Shown piece after piece: positions 44,705-53,667 of a DNA stretch of 64,000 bases. The DNA comes from an uncultured Verrucomicrobiota bacterium (GTDB lineage Bacteria > Verrucomicrobiota > Verrucomicrobiia > Limisphaerales > UBA9464): the NCBI GenBank assembly GCA_903821635.1, contig CAIJLV010000217.1, positions 1 to 64,000 on the forward strand, in the 5' to 3' direction. Under the pieces are notes generated by a model. That model searched no databases, was not told the DNA's origin, and was given only the letters and a program-made list of their open reading frames with translations. The first letter of the stretch is position 1. The number at the start of each line of letters is the position of its first letter. The position numbers and the translations under genes are program-made.

Positions 44705-46219
44705 TTAGGTGAGCTGGTATTCGGGCGTGCACATGGCGAGTCGGAGCACGCCTTGCAGCTCGCGGGCCTCCAAGCGGTCCTGCGCAGCCAAATAGTTACG
44801 CAACGAATGCCGACTGCGCTCGGAGTAGGTGCCGTTGATCAGTCGGCGCTCCAGTTCGGCTAGAATCAGGTCTGGATCGTGCCTGGCCTCCGGGGCAAAC
44901 AGCCGGGCAACTTCCGTCGCGCCGGAGCGAGTGAGACGCTGGAGACGTTTCGCCGGCCGTGGCTGCTGAGGCTGGCTGGCTTTGCGGGCGAGCGCGGGCA
45001 GGCTGTTTTGGCCGGTGACAAGCAGGAGTGCGAGGTTGTGTCGGTTGAGCAGCGTGTTGGTGTTGATCCAAGCCGCGCCGCCGTCCCAGCCCTTCACGTT
45101 GGGCGGGTTGAACAGTTCCTGCCCGAGGTTGCGTTGAATCTGCACGCAGAGCAGGGGCGGGGGCAGGCGGCGTTCCAACTGGCGGCAAGCTTGCACCAAC
45201 AACTGCACCGGCGACTTGATCTGCTGCCGTTGAAGCGGGGGCGCGTAGAACGCTTCGCTGAGGAACAGCGTGCGCAGCAGGGGCCGAAACTCGCCCCGCT
45301 GACGGCGAAACTCCGCGGCCAAAGCCGCTTGGAGCGTGGAATCGGGCGCGGCTCCGGCAAAAAAAGTCCACAGCTTGGCGGTAATAAACCGGGCGCTTTG
45401 CGGGTGGTTGGCGATGAACTGGAGCACTTCGTCGGTCGTCCATTTGCCTGTCTGCCCCAAGATTGTCTTGGGGCCCGCAGCGCGCAGTCGGCGGCGTTCG
45501 GCCGGCTCCAGCTTATCCCGATCCAAAGTCAGCCCTGTCAGCGCACGGGCGAGTTCGGTCACGTCGCGTTCGGAGTAATTTCCCTCGCCGAGGGTGAAGA
45601 GTTCCAAAAACTCACGCGCGTAGTTTTCGTTCGGGTGGTCGGGTTTGCTCTGGGCCTGGTCCAGCCAGATCAGCATCGCCGGGTCGCGGGTGACGGCGGC
45701 CAACAGTGGTTCCCAGCCGCCTCCTCCGAGCCGGCGGAAGAGGTCGTTTTGGCGCCACATGAGGTAGGGGTCCTTCACTTTTTGCACGCTGGTGGCGAAG
45801 TGGCCGTGCCAGAATAGCGTCAGTTTTTCCTGGAGCGGGTGCTCCCCACTGACCATGCGGTGCAACCACCAGTGCTGGAGTTCTAGCAGTTGTTCCCGGT
45901 GCCGTTGGTTGCGCTCTTTTTGCAGGCGTTTGCGCTCTTCTTCGCCCGCCTTGCGGTAGGTGCGCAGGTGTTCGACCCGGTCGGGATCCGGTTTGGCCCA
46001 CGCCGGGGCTGACGGGCCGGGCGGCAGCGCGGGAAACGAAATCAGTCGCTCCACGGCGTCCGTCAGCTTGAGGCGGGCCAAGGCTTCGATTTGGGCGGGC
46101 GAGCCGCCGAACCCGGCCCGGTTTAACAAGTGGGCGGCAGTGCTATAATTCCATCGCCCGGCGGGCAACTCAGCGACCATATGCCCCGGCAGACGCCTCG
46201 GCGGGCTGGAAGGTTGCAT
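44705..46219 (-). CDS. DUF1800 domain-containing protein
   Basis: This 504-residue, mainly helical protein opens with the family motif AAHLLNRAGFGGSPAQIEAL (about 26-45). It has LELQHWWLHRMVSGEHPLQE, then KLTLFWHGHFATSVQKV, and NENYAREFLELFTLGEGNYS. The C-terminus has ERRLINGTYSERSRHSLRNY. I chose the ATG at 46219 because the DUF1800 similarity starts soon after it. The longer in-frame region upstream runs antisense through the start of the divergent glycosidase gene. DUF1800 and DUF1501 proteins form a conserved exported pair of unknown function. Confidence 0.92.
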   Translation of the reverse strand: MQPSSPPRRLPGHMVAELPAGRWNYSTAAHLLNRAGFGGSPAQIEALARLKLTDAVERLISFPALPPGPSAPAWAKPDPDRVEHLRTYRKAGEEERKRLQKERNQRHREQLLELQHWWLHRMVSGEHPLQEKLTLFWHGHFATSVQKVKDPYLMWRQNDLFRRLGGGGWEPLLAAVTRDPAMLIWLDQAQSKPDHPNENYAREFLELFTLGEGNYSERDVTELARALTGLTLDRDKLEPAERRRLRAAGPKTILGQTGKWTTDEVLQFIANHPQSARFITAKLWTFFAGAAPDSTLQAALAAEFRRQRGEFRPLLRTLFLSEAFYAPPLQRQQIKSPVQLLVQACRQLERRLPPPLLCVQIQRNLGQELFNPPNVKGWDGGAAWINTNTLLNRHNLALLLVTGQNSLPALARKASQPQQPRPAKRLQRLTRSGATEVARLFAPEARHDPDLILAELERRLINGTYSERSRHSLRNYLAAQDRLEARELQGVLRLAMCTPEYQLT

Positions 46220-46295
46220 GGGGAATCTATCGGTGGCGCCGGAAGGGGCGTCCGCTTGCGACTCCGGGACGGCCCGGGCATGTTCACGAGAGTTG

Positions 46296-47798
46296 ATGCG
46301 TTTCCACTTTTTGCTGCTGGTCTTGGCTTGCCTCAGCGCCCTGGTTTCCGCGCTGGCGGCGCCGGCTCCGGTGCCGCGCGAATTTCGCGGCATGTGGATT
46401 GCCACGGTCGGCAACATCGACTGGCCCTCCAAGCCGGGCTTGCCGGCCGCCCAGCAGCAGGCGGAACTCCGGGCGCTGCTGGATGGAGCCCAAAGACTAA
46501 ACCTCAACGCGGTCGTGTTTCAGGTGCGCACGGCGGCCGATGCCCTTTATGAATCGGCCCTGGAACCGTGGTCCGAATACCTTTCCGGCCGCATGGGACA
46601 GCCGCCGAGTCCGCGCTGGGACCCGTTACGGTTTGCGTGTGAGGAAGCCCACGCTCGCGGCCTCGAACTGCACGCTTGGATCAATCCGTATCGCGCCCGT
46701 TATCATGGTTCCCGCTCGCCGGCGGCGGCCAGCCACGTCAGCCGGAAGCACGCCGACTGGACTGTCTCCTACGGCCGCTATCTGTGGCTCGATCCCGGCC
46801 ATGCCGAGGCCCAGGCGCACACCCTCCGGGTGGTCACCGACTTGGTGCGGCGCTATGACCTCGATGGCCTCCACATCGATGACTATTTTTATCCGTATCC
46901 CGAAAAAGTCGCCGGCAACGGCTCGCTGTTGGCGTTTCCGGATCAGGCGTCTTTTGGGCGCTACCAGCGGGGAGGGGGCCGGCTCGCCCGGGATGATTGG
47001 CGGCGGGACAATGTAAACCGGTTCGTGGAGCGACTGGCGGCGGCCGTCCACGGCGAAAAAGCGTGGGTCAAATTCGGGATCAGCCCGTTTGGCATCTGGC
47101 GGCCGGGTAGCCCGCCCGGCATTCAGGGACTGGACCAGTTCGCGACGCTCTACGCGGATGCCCGGTTGTGGCTTAACCGGGGTTGGGCCGACTATTTCGC
47201 GCCGCAACTCTACTGGCCGACCAGTCGGCGCGAGCAGAGTTTTCCGGAGTTGCTCCGCTGGTGGACGGCCCAGAACACGCAGGATCGGCTCATGATTCCT
47301 GGCCTTTCCAGCGCCAGTATCGGCAAGGATCGGGCTTCGACGGACATCGCCAATCAGGTCCGGCACGCCCGCGAGCTCAAGGCTGACGGCGTGCTGTTTT
47401 GGAACGCGAGTAGTTTGCGACTCAACAAGGGTGGGGTCGTCACGGGGCTCACCGAGGAATTGTTCAGCTCGCCGGCATTGACGCCGCCCACTCCGTGGCT
47501 CGGCACCAACGCACCGTCGCGGCCAGAACTGACGGTGGAATTCCAAGCTGGCGGCGCGCGGGCGGATTTCTCCTGGAACCGTGGGGCCAAAGCCGAACCC
47601 GCGCGCGTGCTCGTGTTCCAAAGCCGCATTGCGCGGAGCTGGCGGACGGAGGTGCTGCCGGCTGGCTCGGGGCGCCGGAGTTTCGACCTCCAGCGCGGTG
47701 GGGCAGTGCCGGATGAAGTCTGGCTCTATGGCGTGGGGCGCACCGGGATGGCGGGCGCACCGGCGACTTGGCTCAAGCCGACGGCAGCCAGTCGGTGA
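46296..47798 (+). CDS. GHL10-type glycoside hydrolase (DUF187-like)
   Basis: This 500-residue secreted protein has a signal peptide (1-21, ending ALAAPA). The TIM-barrel GHL10 domain starts at EFRGMWIATVGNIDWPSKPG (about 29-48). It continues with LNAVVFQVRTAADALYESAL, LELHAWINPYRARYHGS and YDLDGLHIDDYFYPYPEKV, where the Asp cluster is likely catalytic. The C-terminal about 100 residues form a beta domain. Related enzymes cut cell-wall or surface polysaccharides, some by denuded glycan recognition. It is divergent from the DUF1800 gene. The start ATG at 46296 removes an upstream extension without signal character. Confidence 0.88.
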   Translation: MRFHFLLLVLACLSALVSALAAPAPVPREFRGMWIATVGNIDWPSKPGLPAAQQQAELRALLDGAQRLNLNAVVFQVRTAADALYESALEPWSEYLSGRMGQPPSPRWDPLRFACEEAHARGLELHAWINPYRARYHGSRSPAAASHVSRKHADWTVSYGRYLWLDPGHAEAQAHTLRVVTDLVRRYDLDGLHIDDYFYPYPEKVAGNGSLLAFPDQASFGRYQRGGGRLARDDWRRDNVNRFVERLAAAVHGEKAWVKFGISPFGIWRPGSPPGIQGLDQFATLYADARLWLNRGWADYFAPQLYWPTSRREQSFPELLRWWTAQNTQDRLMIPGLSSASIGKDRASTDIANQVRHARELKADGVLFWNASSLRLNKGGVVTGLTEELFSSPALTPPTPWLGTNAPSRPELTVEFQAGGARADFSWNRGAKAEPARVLVFQSRIARSWRTEVLPAGSGRRSFDLQRGGAVPDEVWLYGVGRTGMAGAPATWLKPTAASR

Positions 47799-47917
47799 AG
47801 CAAGGGCGGGGTGCGGCTCAAAACTGAAGCCGGCCAGCCGGGGACCTTGAAAACAGTTGGAGATTCCTTTTGAGGCCGGTTGGGCAGCTCAATTAGCGTC
47901 AGTTCGACCACTAACTG

Positions 47918-48694
47918 ATGAAAGTTGTCATACTTTGCGGGGGATTGGGCACGCGCTTGCGGGAGGAAACCGAATACCGGCCCAAGCCGATGGTGCCGGT
48001 CGGCGGCCGGCCGATCCTGTGGCACATCATGAAGCACTACGCCCACCACGGGCATAAGGACTTCATCCTGTGCCTCGGCTACAAGGGCGAGGCCATCAAA
48101 GACTACTTCCGCAACTACCTGTGGAACACCTCCGACGTGACCCTGAAGCTCGGGCGCAACCCGCAGATTAAATACCATTCCACCCACGACGAAGAGGACT
48201 GGACCGTGACGCTGCTGGAAACGGGGGCGGAAACACAGACGGGTGGCCGGCTGCGGCGGGCCTTGGCCCATGTGCCTGACGACACGTTTCTGTTCACCTA
48301 CGGCGACGGCCTCACCGACAGCGACATCAACGCCAGCGTGGCTTTCCACCGCGCCCATGGCGCGGTGGCGACCATGACGGCGGTGAAACCCAGCGGGCGG
48401 TTTGGCGAGTTGGCCATGGACGGGCTGACCATTACGTCCTTCCGGGAGAAGCCCGAGCAGGAGAGCGGCTACATCAACGGCGGATTCATGGTGCTGGAGC
48501 GGCGCATTGCCGACTATTTGGATGCGGATGACGGCTGCATCTTCGAGCGCAAACCGTTGGAACGCCTCGCCCAAGCCGGGCAACTCAAGGCGCATTGCCA
48601 TGACGGCTTTTGGCAGTGCATGGACACCTATCGGGAACAGCAGTTGCTGGAAAAACTGTGGCAATCCGGGCAGGCCCCGTGGAAGCGTTGGTAA
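47918..48694 (+). CDS. rfbF: Glucose-1-phosphate cytidylyltransferase
   Basis: This 258-residue enzyme makes CDP-glucose from CTP and glucose-1-phosphate. It starts with the nucleotidyltransferase loop MKVVILCGGLGTRLREETEY (1-20) and then PKPMVPVGGRPILWHIMKHY. FLFTYGDGLTDSDINASVAF has the metal-binding Asp. The C-terminal half has the RfbF-typical YINGGFMVLERRIADYL. The length is standard. It opens the surface-sugar operon, with rfbG beginning 2 bases after its stop. The 119 bases upstream should hold the promoter, but I cannot define it by eye. Confidence 0.96.
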   Translation: MKVVILCGGLGTRLREETEYRPKPMVPVGGRPILWHIMKHYAHHGHKDFILCLGYKGEAIKDYFRNYLWNTSDVTLKLGRNPQIKYHSTHDEEDWTVTLLETGAETQTGGRLRRALAHVPDDTFLFTYGDGLTDSDINASVAFHRAHGAVATMTAVKPSGRFGELAMDGLTITSFREKPEQESGYINGGFMVLERRIADYLDADDGCIFERKPLERLAQAGQLKAHCHDGFWQCMDTYREQQLLEKLWQSGQAPWKRW

Positions 48695-48696
48695 AC

Positions 48697-49797
48697 ATGG
48701 CAGCTGCGTTTGGAAATGCCTTTGCGGGCAAGCGGGTTCTCGTCACCGGGCACACCGGTTTCAAGGGCGCTTGGCTCGCCGAATGGCTCCTGACTCTGGG
48801 CGCCCAAGTGACCGGGTATGCGCTCTCGAGTCCGACGTCGCCGGCGCTGTTCGAGCAACTCGGTTTGGCGGCGCGAATTCGGCATCTCGAAGGCGATATC
48901 CGGGATGCCGCCAACTGGCGCCGGGCCGTGGACAGCACGGCGCCGGAGTTCGTGTTTCACCTGGCCGCGCAACCGTTGGTGCGCAGCTCCTATGTCGATC
49001 CGGTCGGCACGTTTGACACGAATGTGTTGGGCACGGTGCAGGTGCTCGAAGGGCTGCGAACTCTGCCCCATCCCTGTCCCGTGGTTTGCGTGACCACCGA
49101 CAAGTGCTACGAAAATCGCGAGTGGCTTTACGGCTACCGCGAGGAGGATCCCTTGGGCGGACATGACCCCTACAGCGCGAGCAAGGCGGCGGCGGAGATT
49201 GTGGTGGGGGCGTATCGCCGGTCCTTCTTCAGCCAGCACCCGGTTCGCGTGGCCAGCGCTCGCGCCGGTAATGTCATCGGCGGTGGGGACTGGGCGCTGG
49301 ATCGGATTGTGCCCGACAGCATCCGGGCGTTGATTGATGGCCGGGCAATTCCAGTCCGCAACCGCCACGCCACCCGCCCGTGGCAACACGTCCTTGAACC
49401 CCTCAGCGGTTACCTCTGGCTGGCGGCGCGGATGGCAGCCGACGCCAAGTTGGCCACGGCCTTCAATTTTGGCCCGGCGCATGATGCCAACCGAACCGTC
49501 GGAGAATTGGTAACCGAACTCCTGCGGCATTGGCCGGGCAGTTGGTCCGATCAGACCCAACCGGCTGCCCCGCATGAAGCCGGTCGGCTCCAGCTCAGCA
49601 CGGACAAGGCGGACGCGCTGCTGGGTTGGTCGCCCACTTGGAATTTTTCCGAGGCCATTGCAGCCACGGTGAATTGGTATCGGACGGCGCACACCGCTAC
49701 CCCGGCAGCCATCCGCTCGCTGACGCTCAACCAGATCGCGGACTACCATGCGGCCGCCCGCCGACAGCGGATCGCATGGGCCATGGACCCCCTTTGA
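48697..49797 (+). CDS. rfbG: CDP-glucose 4,6-dehydratase
   Basis: This 366-residue SDR enzyme converts CDP-glucose to CDP-4-keto-6-deoxyglucose. The NAD-binding motif VLVTGHTGFKGAWLAEWLL is at about 15-33. VTTDKCYENREWLYGYREED carries the substrate-binding part and the family-typical TDKCYEN. DPYSASKAAAEIVVGAYRRS contains the catalytic Tyr-Lys (YSASK). The ATG at 48697 follows the rfbF stop by 2 bases. Its stop overlaps the next methyltransferase start by one base. Together with RfbF it supplies the precursor for the modified sugar made downstream. Confidence 0.96.
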   Translation: MAAAFGNAFAGKRVLVTGHTGFKGAWLAEWLLTLGAQVTGYALSSPTSPALFEQLGLAARIRHLEGDIRDAANWRRAVDSTAPEFVFHLAAQPLVRSSYVDPVGTFDTNVLGTVQVLEGLRTLPHPCPVVCVTTDKCYENREWLYGYREEDPLGGHDPYSASKAAAEIVVGAYRRSFFSQHPVRVASARAGNVIGGGDWALDRIVPDSIRALIDGRAIPVRNRHATRPWQHVLEPLSGYLWLAARMAADAKLATAFNFGPAHDANRTVGELVTELLRHWPGSWSDQTQPAAPHEAGRLQLSTDKADALLGWSPTWNFSEAIAATVNWYRTAHTATPAAIRSLTLNQIADYHAAARRQRIAWAMDPL

Positions 49798-51023
49798 TGA
49801 TCTCCTTCTGCTGCCGCGCGTGCGGTTCCACTTCGGGCCGGCTGATCCTGGATTTGGGCAGCCAGCCGCTCGCCAACAACCTGCTTACCGCCGCGGACCT
49901 CGCCAAGCCGGAGCCGAAATTTCCGCTGCGCTTGGCGCTGTGCGAAACCTGCTGGTTGCTGCAAATCACCGACATCGTGCCGCCGGTCGAGTTGTTCAGC
50001 GAATACCTCTATTTCTCGTCGTTCAGTGACGCCATGTTGCGCCACTCTGCGGCGGCCGTGGCCCAGCACCTGCGGGAATTTCAACTCGGTCGCGACAGCT
50101 TCGTGGTCGAGATCGCCAGCAACGACGGTTACCTACTGAAAAACTTCGTCGCGGCCGGCGTGCCGTGTTTGGGCATTGAGCCGGCGGCTAATATCGCCCA
50201 AGTCGCCCGGGCGCAGGGGATTGAGACGCTGTGCCAGTTTTTCGGCACCACGACGGCCCGCCAATTGGCGGACACAGGCCGCCGCGCCGACCTGATTCTC
50301 GGCAACAACGTCTTTGCGCACGCGCCGGACACCAACGATTTTGTGGCCGGTTTGGCGGCCCTGCTCAAACCCGCCGGGCGGGTCGCCCTCGAGTTTCCCT
50401 ACGCGTGCGACCTGATCGAGCACGTCGAGTTCGACACCATTTACCACGAGCACGTCTTCTACTTCACCCTCACCGCCTTGGGGCCGCTGCTGGCCCGGCA
50501 TGAGCTCGAAATGATCAACGTCGAGCGGTTGCCCATTCACGGCGGCTCGCTGCGGCTGTTTGCCGCCCGTCGGGGTGTCTATCCGATCCAACCCGCAGTC
50601 ACCGCGCTGCTGGCGGAGGAGCAGGCCAAGGGGGTTGGCTCGTCCCGTTATTACGATGACTTCGGCGACCGCGTCCGCCGCATTCGCACGGATTTGTTGA
50701 AGCTGCTGGCTGAGCTGAAGACGGCTGGCAAATCAGTGGCCGCTTACGGTGCGTCGGCCAAGGGCAGCACGTTGCTCAATTTTTACGGTTTGTCGGCCGA
50801 CACCCTAGATTTTGTGGCGGACCGCAGCACCGCCAAACAAGGTCGGCTGACCCCGGGAACGCATCTGCCGATTGTGGCTCCGGAGGAACTCACGAAGCGC
50901 CAACCTGACTACGCGTTGCTGCTGACGTGGAACTTCGCCGAAGAAATTCTCCGGCAACAACAGGCGTTTCGCGCCGCGGGCGGCAAATTCATCGTGCCGC
51001 TACCCGAAGTTCGGGTGGTCTGA
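49797..51023 (+). CDS. NDP-sugar C-methyltransferase-like protein 1
   Basis: This 408-residue SAM-dependent methyltransferase has three parts. An N-terminal zinc-binding domain (Methyltransf_13) has CCRACGS and LALCETCWLLQITD (about 5-60). The SAM fold includes VVEIASNDGYLLKNFVAAGV (about 102-121) and a typical FDTIYHEHVFYFTL (about 215-228). The C-terminal domain (Methyltransf_14) has AAYGASAKGSTLLNFYGLSA and STAKQGRLTPGTHLPIVAPE. This is the NovU/TylCIII architecture, which C-methylates 4-keto-6-deoxy sugars, often at C3. Position after rfbG suggests a CDP-4-keto-6-deoxyhexose substrate. Methylation site is inferred. Confidence 0.88.
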   Translation: MISFCCRACGSTSGRLILDLGSQPLANNLLTAADLAKPEPKFPLRLALCETCWLLQITDIVPPVELFSEYLYFSSFSDAMLRHSAAAVAQHLREFQLGRDSFVVEIASNDGYLLKNFVAAGVPCLGIEPAANIAQVARAQGIETLCQFFGTTTARQLADTGRRADLILGNNVFAHAPDTNDFVAGLAALLKPAGRVALEFPYACDLIEHVEFDTIYHEHVFYFTLTALGPLLARHELEMINVERLPIHGGSLRLFAARRGVYPIQPAVTALLAEEQAKGVGSSRYYDDFGDRVRRIRTDLLKLLAELKTAGKSVAAYGASAKGSTLLNFYGLSADTLDFVADRSTAKQGRLTPGTHLPIVAPEELTKRQPDYALLLTWNFAEEILRQQQAFRAAGGKFIVPLPEVRVV

Positions 51024-51071
51024 GGTTGCCGCCGCCGTGGCCCGCACACGTTCGTCTGGGGAAATTCGACA

Positions 51072-51626
51072 ATGAAATTCACGTCCGCCCAACTTTCCGG
51101 AGTCTGGTTGCTCGAACCGGAGCTGCGGGCCGACGAACGCGGCTGGTTTGCGCGGACTTGGTGCGAACAGGAGTTCGCCGCCCACGGGCTCAATACGCGC
51201 TGGCCGCAGGGCAACCTCACCCACACGCTCCGCCGCGGCATCATCCGCGGCCTGCACTGGCAGTCCGAACCGCGACCTGAGGTAAAGCTGGTTCGCTGCG
51301 CTGCCGGAGCCATTTGGGATGTCGTGGTGGATGTGCGCCGCGACTCGCCCACGGTTGGCCGCTGGGAAGCCTATGAGCTAACTGCTACCAACGGTCGTCA
51401 GCTCTATATCCCCGCGGGCTTCGCGCATGGCTTCCAGTGTCTCGCCGACCACAGCGAAGTCAGTTACCTGATGGGCGAAACCTACGTCCCCGAGTTGGCC
51501 CGCGGACTCCGGTGGAATGATCCGCAGCTCGGGATCGCTTGGCCGCTGGCGGAAGCGTTCCTTTCCGAGCGCGACCGCAACCTGCCACTGCTCGCGGAAT
51601 TGAGCTGCTCGCCATGCGCATCCTAG
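51072..51626 (+). CDS. rfbC: dTDP-4-dehydrorhamnose 3,5-epimerase family protein
   Basis: This 184-residue cupin-fold epimerase shows LEPELRADERGWFARTWCEQ (about 14-33) and NLTHTLRRGIIRGLHWQSEP (about 51-70), where the His in GLHWQ is the catalytic base. LYIPAGFAHGFQCLADHSEV (about 113-132) and the later GLRWNDPQLGIAWPL complete the family pattern. The classic substrate is dTDP-4-keto-6-deoxyglucose. In this operon the partner enzymes use CDP, so it more likely acts on a CDP-4-keto, C-methylated sugar at C3 and/or C5. It overlaps the next gene by 13 bases. Confidence 0.9.
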   Translation: MKFTSAQLSGVWLLEPELRADERGWFARTWCEQEFAAHGLNTRWPQGNLTHTLRRGIIRGLHWQSEPRPEVKLVRCAAGAIWDVVVDVRRDSPTVGRWEAYELTATNGRQLYIPAGFAHGFQCLADHSEVSYLMGETYVPELARGLRWNDPQLGIAWPLAEAFLSERDRNLPLLAELSCSPCAS

Positions 51627-52513
51627 TCACCGGCGGCACGGGTTTTTTGGGCGGCGCTTTTGTCCGGGCGGCGGTAGCTGCCGGGCATCAGTTGGCGGTG
51701 CTGTCGCGGGCGAAGGCGGGCGACAGGAACGGACGCACGCTTGGTGAAGCGGGCGTCCAGCGGTGGGTGGGTTCGTTGGGTTTCCCACCGTGGCGGGAGT
51801 TAGAAAAATTTGCGCCAGAAGCCTGCGTTCACGCCGCGTGGATTGCGACGCCGGGCGTCTATTTGGAGTCGCCTGAGAACCACGACTGGGTGCGGTGGAG
51901 CGCCGACTTCCTCACGCGGTTGCCCGCTTGGGGTGTGCGTCATCTGACTGTGCTCGGCACCTGCATCGAGTATCAGATCACTGGGCAAAAGCTGCTGGAA
52001 GACGTGACGCCGCTCGCGCCCGTCTCGACCTACGCTCGCTGTAAATGCGCGCTGCACGAGGCGTTGGTGGGGGGCGGACTTCCGACTTCGGCGCCGCTCG
52101 CTTGGGCCCGCATTTTTTATCCCTACGGCGTAGGCGAACACCCGGCCCGCCTCGCTAGTTCCCTGCTCGCCAAATTCCGGCGGGGCGAACCGGTCTCCTT
52201 GAAAACCCCCCGCAGCACCAAGGATTACATCCACGCCGATGACCTTGCCGCCGCGCTGCTCGCCGTGGTGGAGCAGGGGTTTGCCGGCCCCGTCAACATC
52301 GGCACCGGCGAAGGCGTGACCGTCGAGCGTGTGGCGCGGGAATTGGGCCGACTCATGGGCCGTTCGGAGTTGATCCAAGTGCCGGAAAATCCGCCGGCCG
52401 ACCCGTTGGATTACGTCGTGGCGGACGCCACGCGGCTGCGTTCGCTGGGATGGAAACCGCAGGTGACGCTTGAAGCCGGGTTGCGTCGGCTGGTAGAGGC
52501 TGGCGCGTCATGA
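51614..52513 (+). CDS. NAD(P)-dependent nucleotide-sugar epimerase/reductase
   Basis: This 299-residue extended SDR begins MRILVTGGTGFLGGAFVRAA (1-20). The usual YxxxK appears as YARCKCALHEALV (about 139-151), preceded by the TCIEYQ region with the active Ser/Thr replaced by a Cys/Thr setting (GTCIEYQITGQ). The C-terminal half has PRSTKDYIHADDLAAALLAV. In the pathway it would reduce the 4-keto group to give the finished NDP-6-deoxyhexose, or act as an epimerase. The start overlaps the rfbC end and is supported by the Rossmann motif directly after the ATG. Confidence 0.85.
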   Translation: MRILVTGGTGFLGGAFVRAAVAAGHQLAVLSRAKAGDRNGRTLGEAGVQRWVGSLGFPPWRELEKFAPEACVHAAWIATPGVYLESPENHDWVRWSADFLTRLPAWGVRHLTVLGTCIEYQITGQKLLEDVTPLAPVSTYARCKCALHEALVGGGLPTSAPLAWARIFYPYGVGEHPARLASSLLAKFRRGEPVSLKTPRSTKDYIHADDLAAALLAVVEQGFAGPVNIGTGEGVTVERVARELGRLMGRSELIQVPENPPADPLDYVVADATRLRSLGWKPQVTLEAGLRRLVEAGAS

Positions 52514-53664
52514 AGCCACGCCCTGACTGTCCCGGCTGCGGTAGCGAATCGCTGACCGCCCCGTTTTGCCTGCCCCGGCAGCCCGTGGTGCTCAATTACC
52601 GCTTCAAAGATGCCGACTCAGCCTCCCGGCTGCGCCGCCGGGACGTGACGTTGCGGCAGTGCCGGAAGTGCGGCCTCGTTTGCAATGCGACGTTCGACAT
52701 TGGCGCCATTCCCTACGACGAGAACTACGAGAACCGACAGTCGTTTTCGCCCGCCTTCCAGACGCACCTCGACAAACTTGCGGCTGAGCTCACGCAACGG
52801 AACGCGTTGCAGGGCGGTCGCATTCTGGAAGTCGGCTGTGGCAAAGGCGACTTCCTCCGCTTGCTCTGCGAGACGGCGGGCGCCCGGGGCGAAGGCTATG
52901 ACACGTCCTACGAACTGCGCGCGGAACCGGCCGGCCTGAGCTTTCACAAGCGCTACGTGGGCGCGCTCGATGTGCAGGCCCCGTTCGACGCGGTGATCTG
53001 CCGGCACGTGGTCGAGCACGTGCCGGAGATTGGTGCCTTCCTGCGGGAGTTGCGCGCCATCGCGGCGGCGGCGGGCGACCCGGTCGTGGTGTTGGAGACC
53101 CCGCGCTTCGAGTGGATTGTCGAGCAACTCAGTCTGTGGGACGTCTTCTACGAGCACTGTAATTATTTTCCGACCGCTTCGCTCGCGCACCTCTGCCGCC
53201 TCGCCGGCTTCCGCGTGGTGCGCCACCGGCAGGTGTTTGGCGGCCAGTATCAGGTGCTGGAACTGCGGGTCGCTAAGGCGGGCAAACGTGCGCTCAAGCC
53301 CCCCGGCATTCCGGAACGGGCACGGTTGGGCGATTTTTCCCGCCGGGCGCGGAAGCATTTGGACCAACTGGCCGCGCAGTTTTCCCAAGCGGCGGCCGGG
53401 CGCGCTTGGGCGGTGTGGGGCGCCGGGGCTAAGGGGGTCGCGCTCGTAAACCACCTGCACGGCTTCAAGCCCCGGTGCGTGGTGGATTCCAATCCGGCGA
53501 AACAGGGGGGCGTGCTGCCCGGCAGCCGGATTCCCATCGTCGCGCCCGACGATTCCGGGTTGTTGGAACTGGGACTCATCGTGATTGCCAATCCGAACTA
53601 CGCCCGGGAAATTGGGGTAGTTCTGCAACGCCGCGGATTCACCGGCCGTGTGCTGACTCTTTAG
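52510..53664 (+). CDS. NDP-sugar C-methyltransferase-like protein 2
   Basis: This 384-residue paralogue has the same three-part layout as the methyltransferase at 49797. A zinc-finger-like start has CPGCGS and LRQCRKCGLVCNATFD (about 7-60). The SAM motif is ILEVGCGKGDFLRLLCETAG (about 106-125), then DVFYEHCNYFPTASLAHLCR. The C-terminal domain has WAVWGAGAKGVALVNHLHGF and NPAKQGGVLPGSRIPIVAPD. The second His of the HEH-type motif seen in paralogue 1 is replaced by Cys (YEHCNYF). It may methylate another position or another sugar. The start overlaps the reductase stop by 4 bases. Confidence 0.85.
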   Translation: MKPRPDCPGCGSESLTAPFCLPRQPVVLNYRFKDADSASRLRRRDVTLRQCRKCGLVCNATFDIGAIPYDENYENRQSFSPAFQTHLDKLAAELTQRNALQGGRILEVGCGKGDFLRLLCETAGARGEGYDTSYELRAEPAGLSFHKRYVGALDVQAPFDAVICRHVVEHVPEIGAFLRELRAIAAAAGDPVVVLETPRFEWIVEQLSLWDVFYEHCNYFPTASLAHLCRLAGFRVVRHRQVFGGQYQVLELRVAKAGKRALKPPGIPERARLGDFSRRARKHLDQLAAQFSQAAAGRAWAVWGAGAKGVALVNHLHGFKPRCVVDSNPAKQGGVLPGSRIPIVAPDDSGLLELGLIVIANPNYAREIGVVLQRRGFTGRVLTL

Positions 53665-53667
53665 ACC

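Noticed and set aside
46220..46507. N-terminal extension of the DUF1800 protein
   Set aside because: It would run antisense through the signal peptide of the divergent glycosidase, and the DUF1800 similarity begins only after the ATG at 46219.
48628..49749. 373-codon minus-strand ORF opposite rfbG
   Set aside because: The plus strand encodes a clear CDP-glucose dehydratase in an operon. This frame is a shadow.
51614..51626. Possible frameshift between the epimerase and the reductase (13-base overlap)
   Set aside because: Both proteins have complete family ends: the epimerase keeps its full length and the reductase its Rossmann start. The overlap is ordinary coupling.
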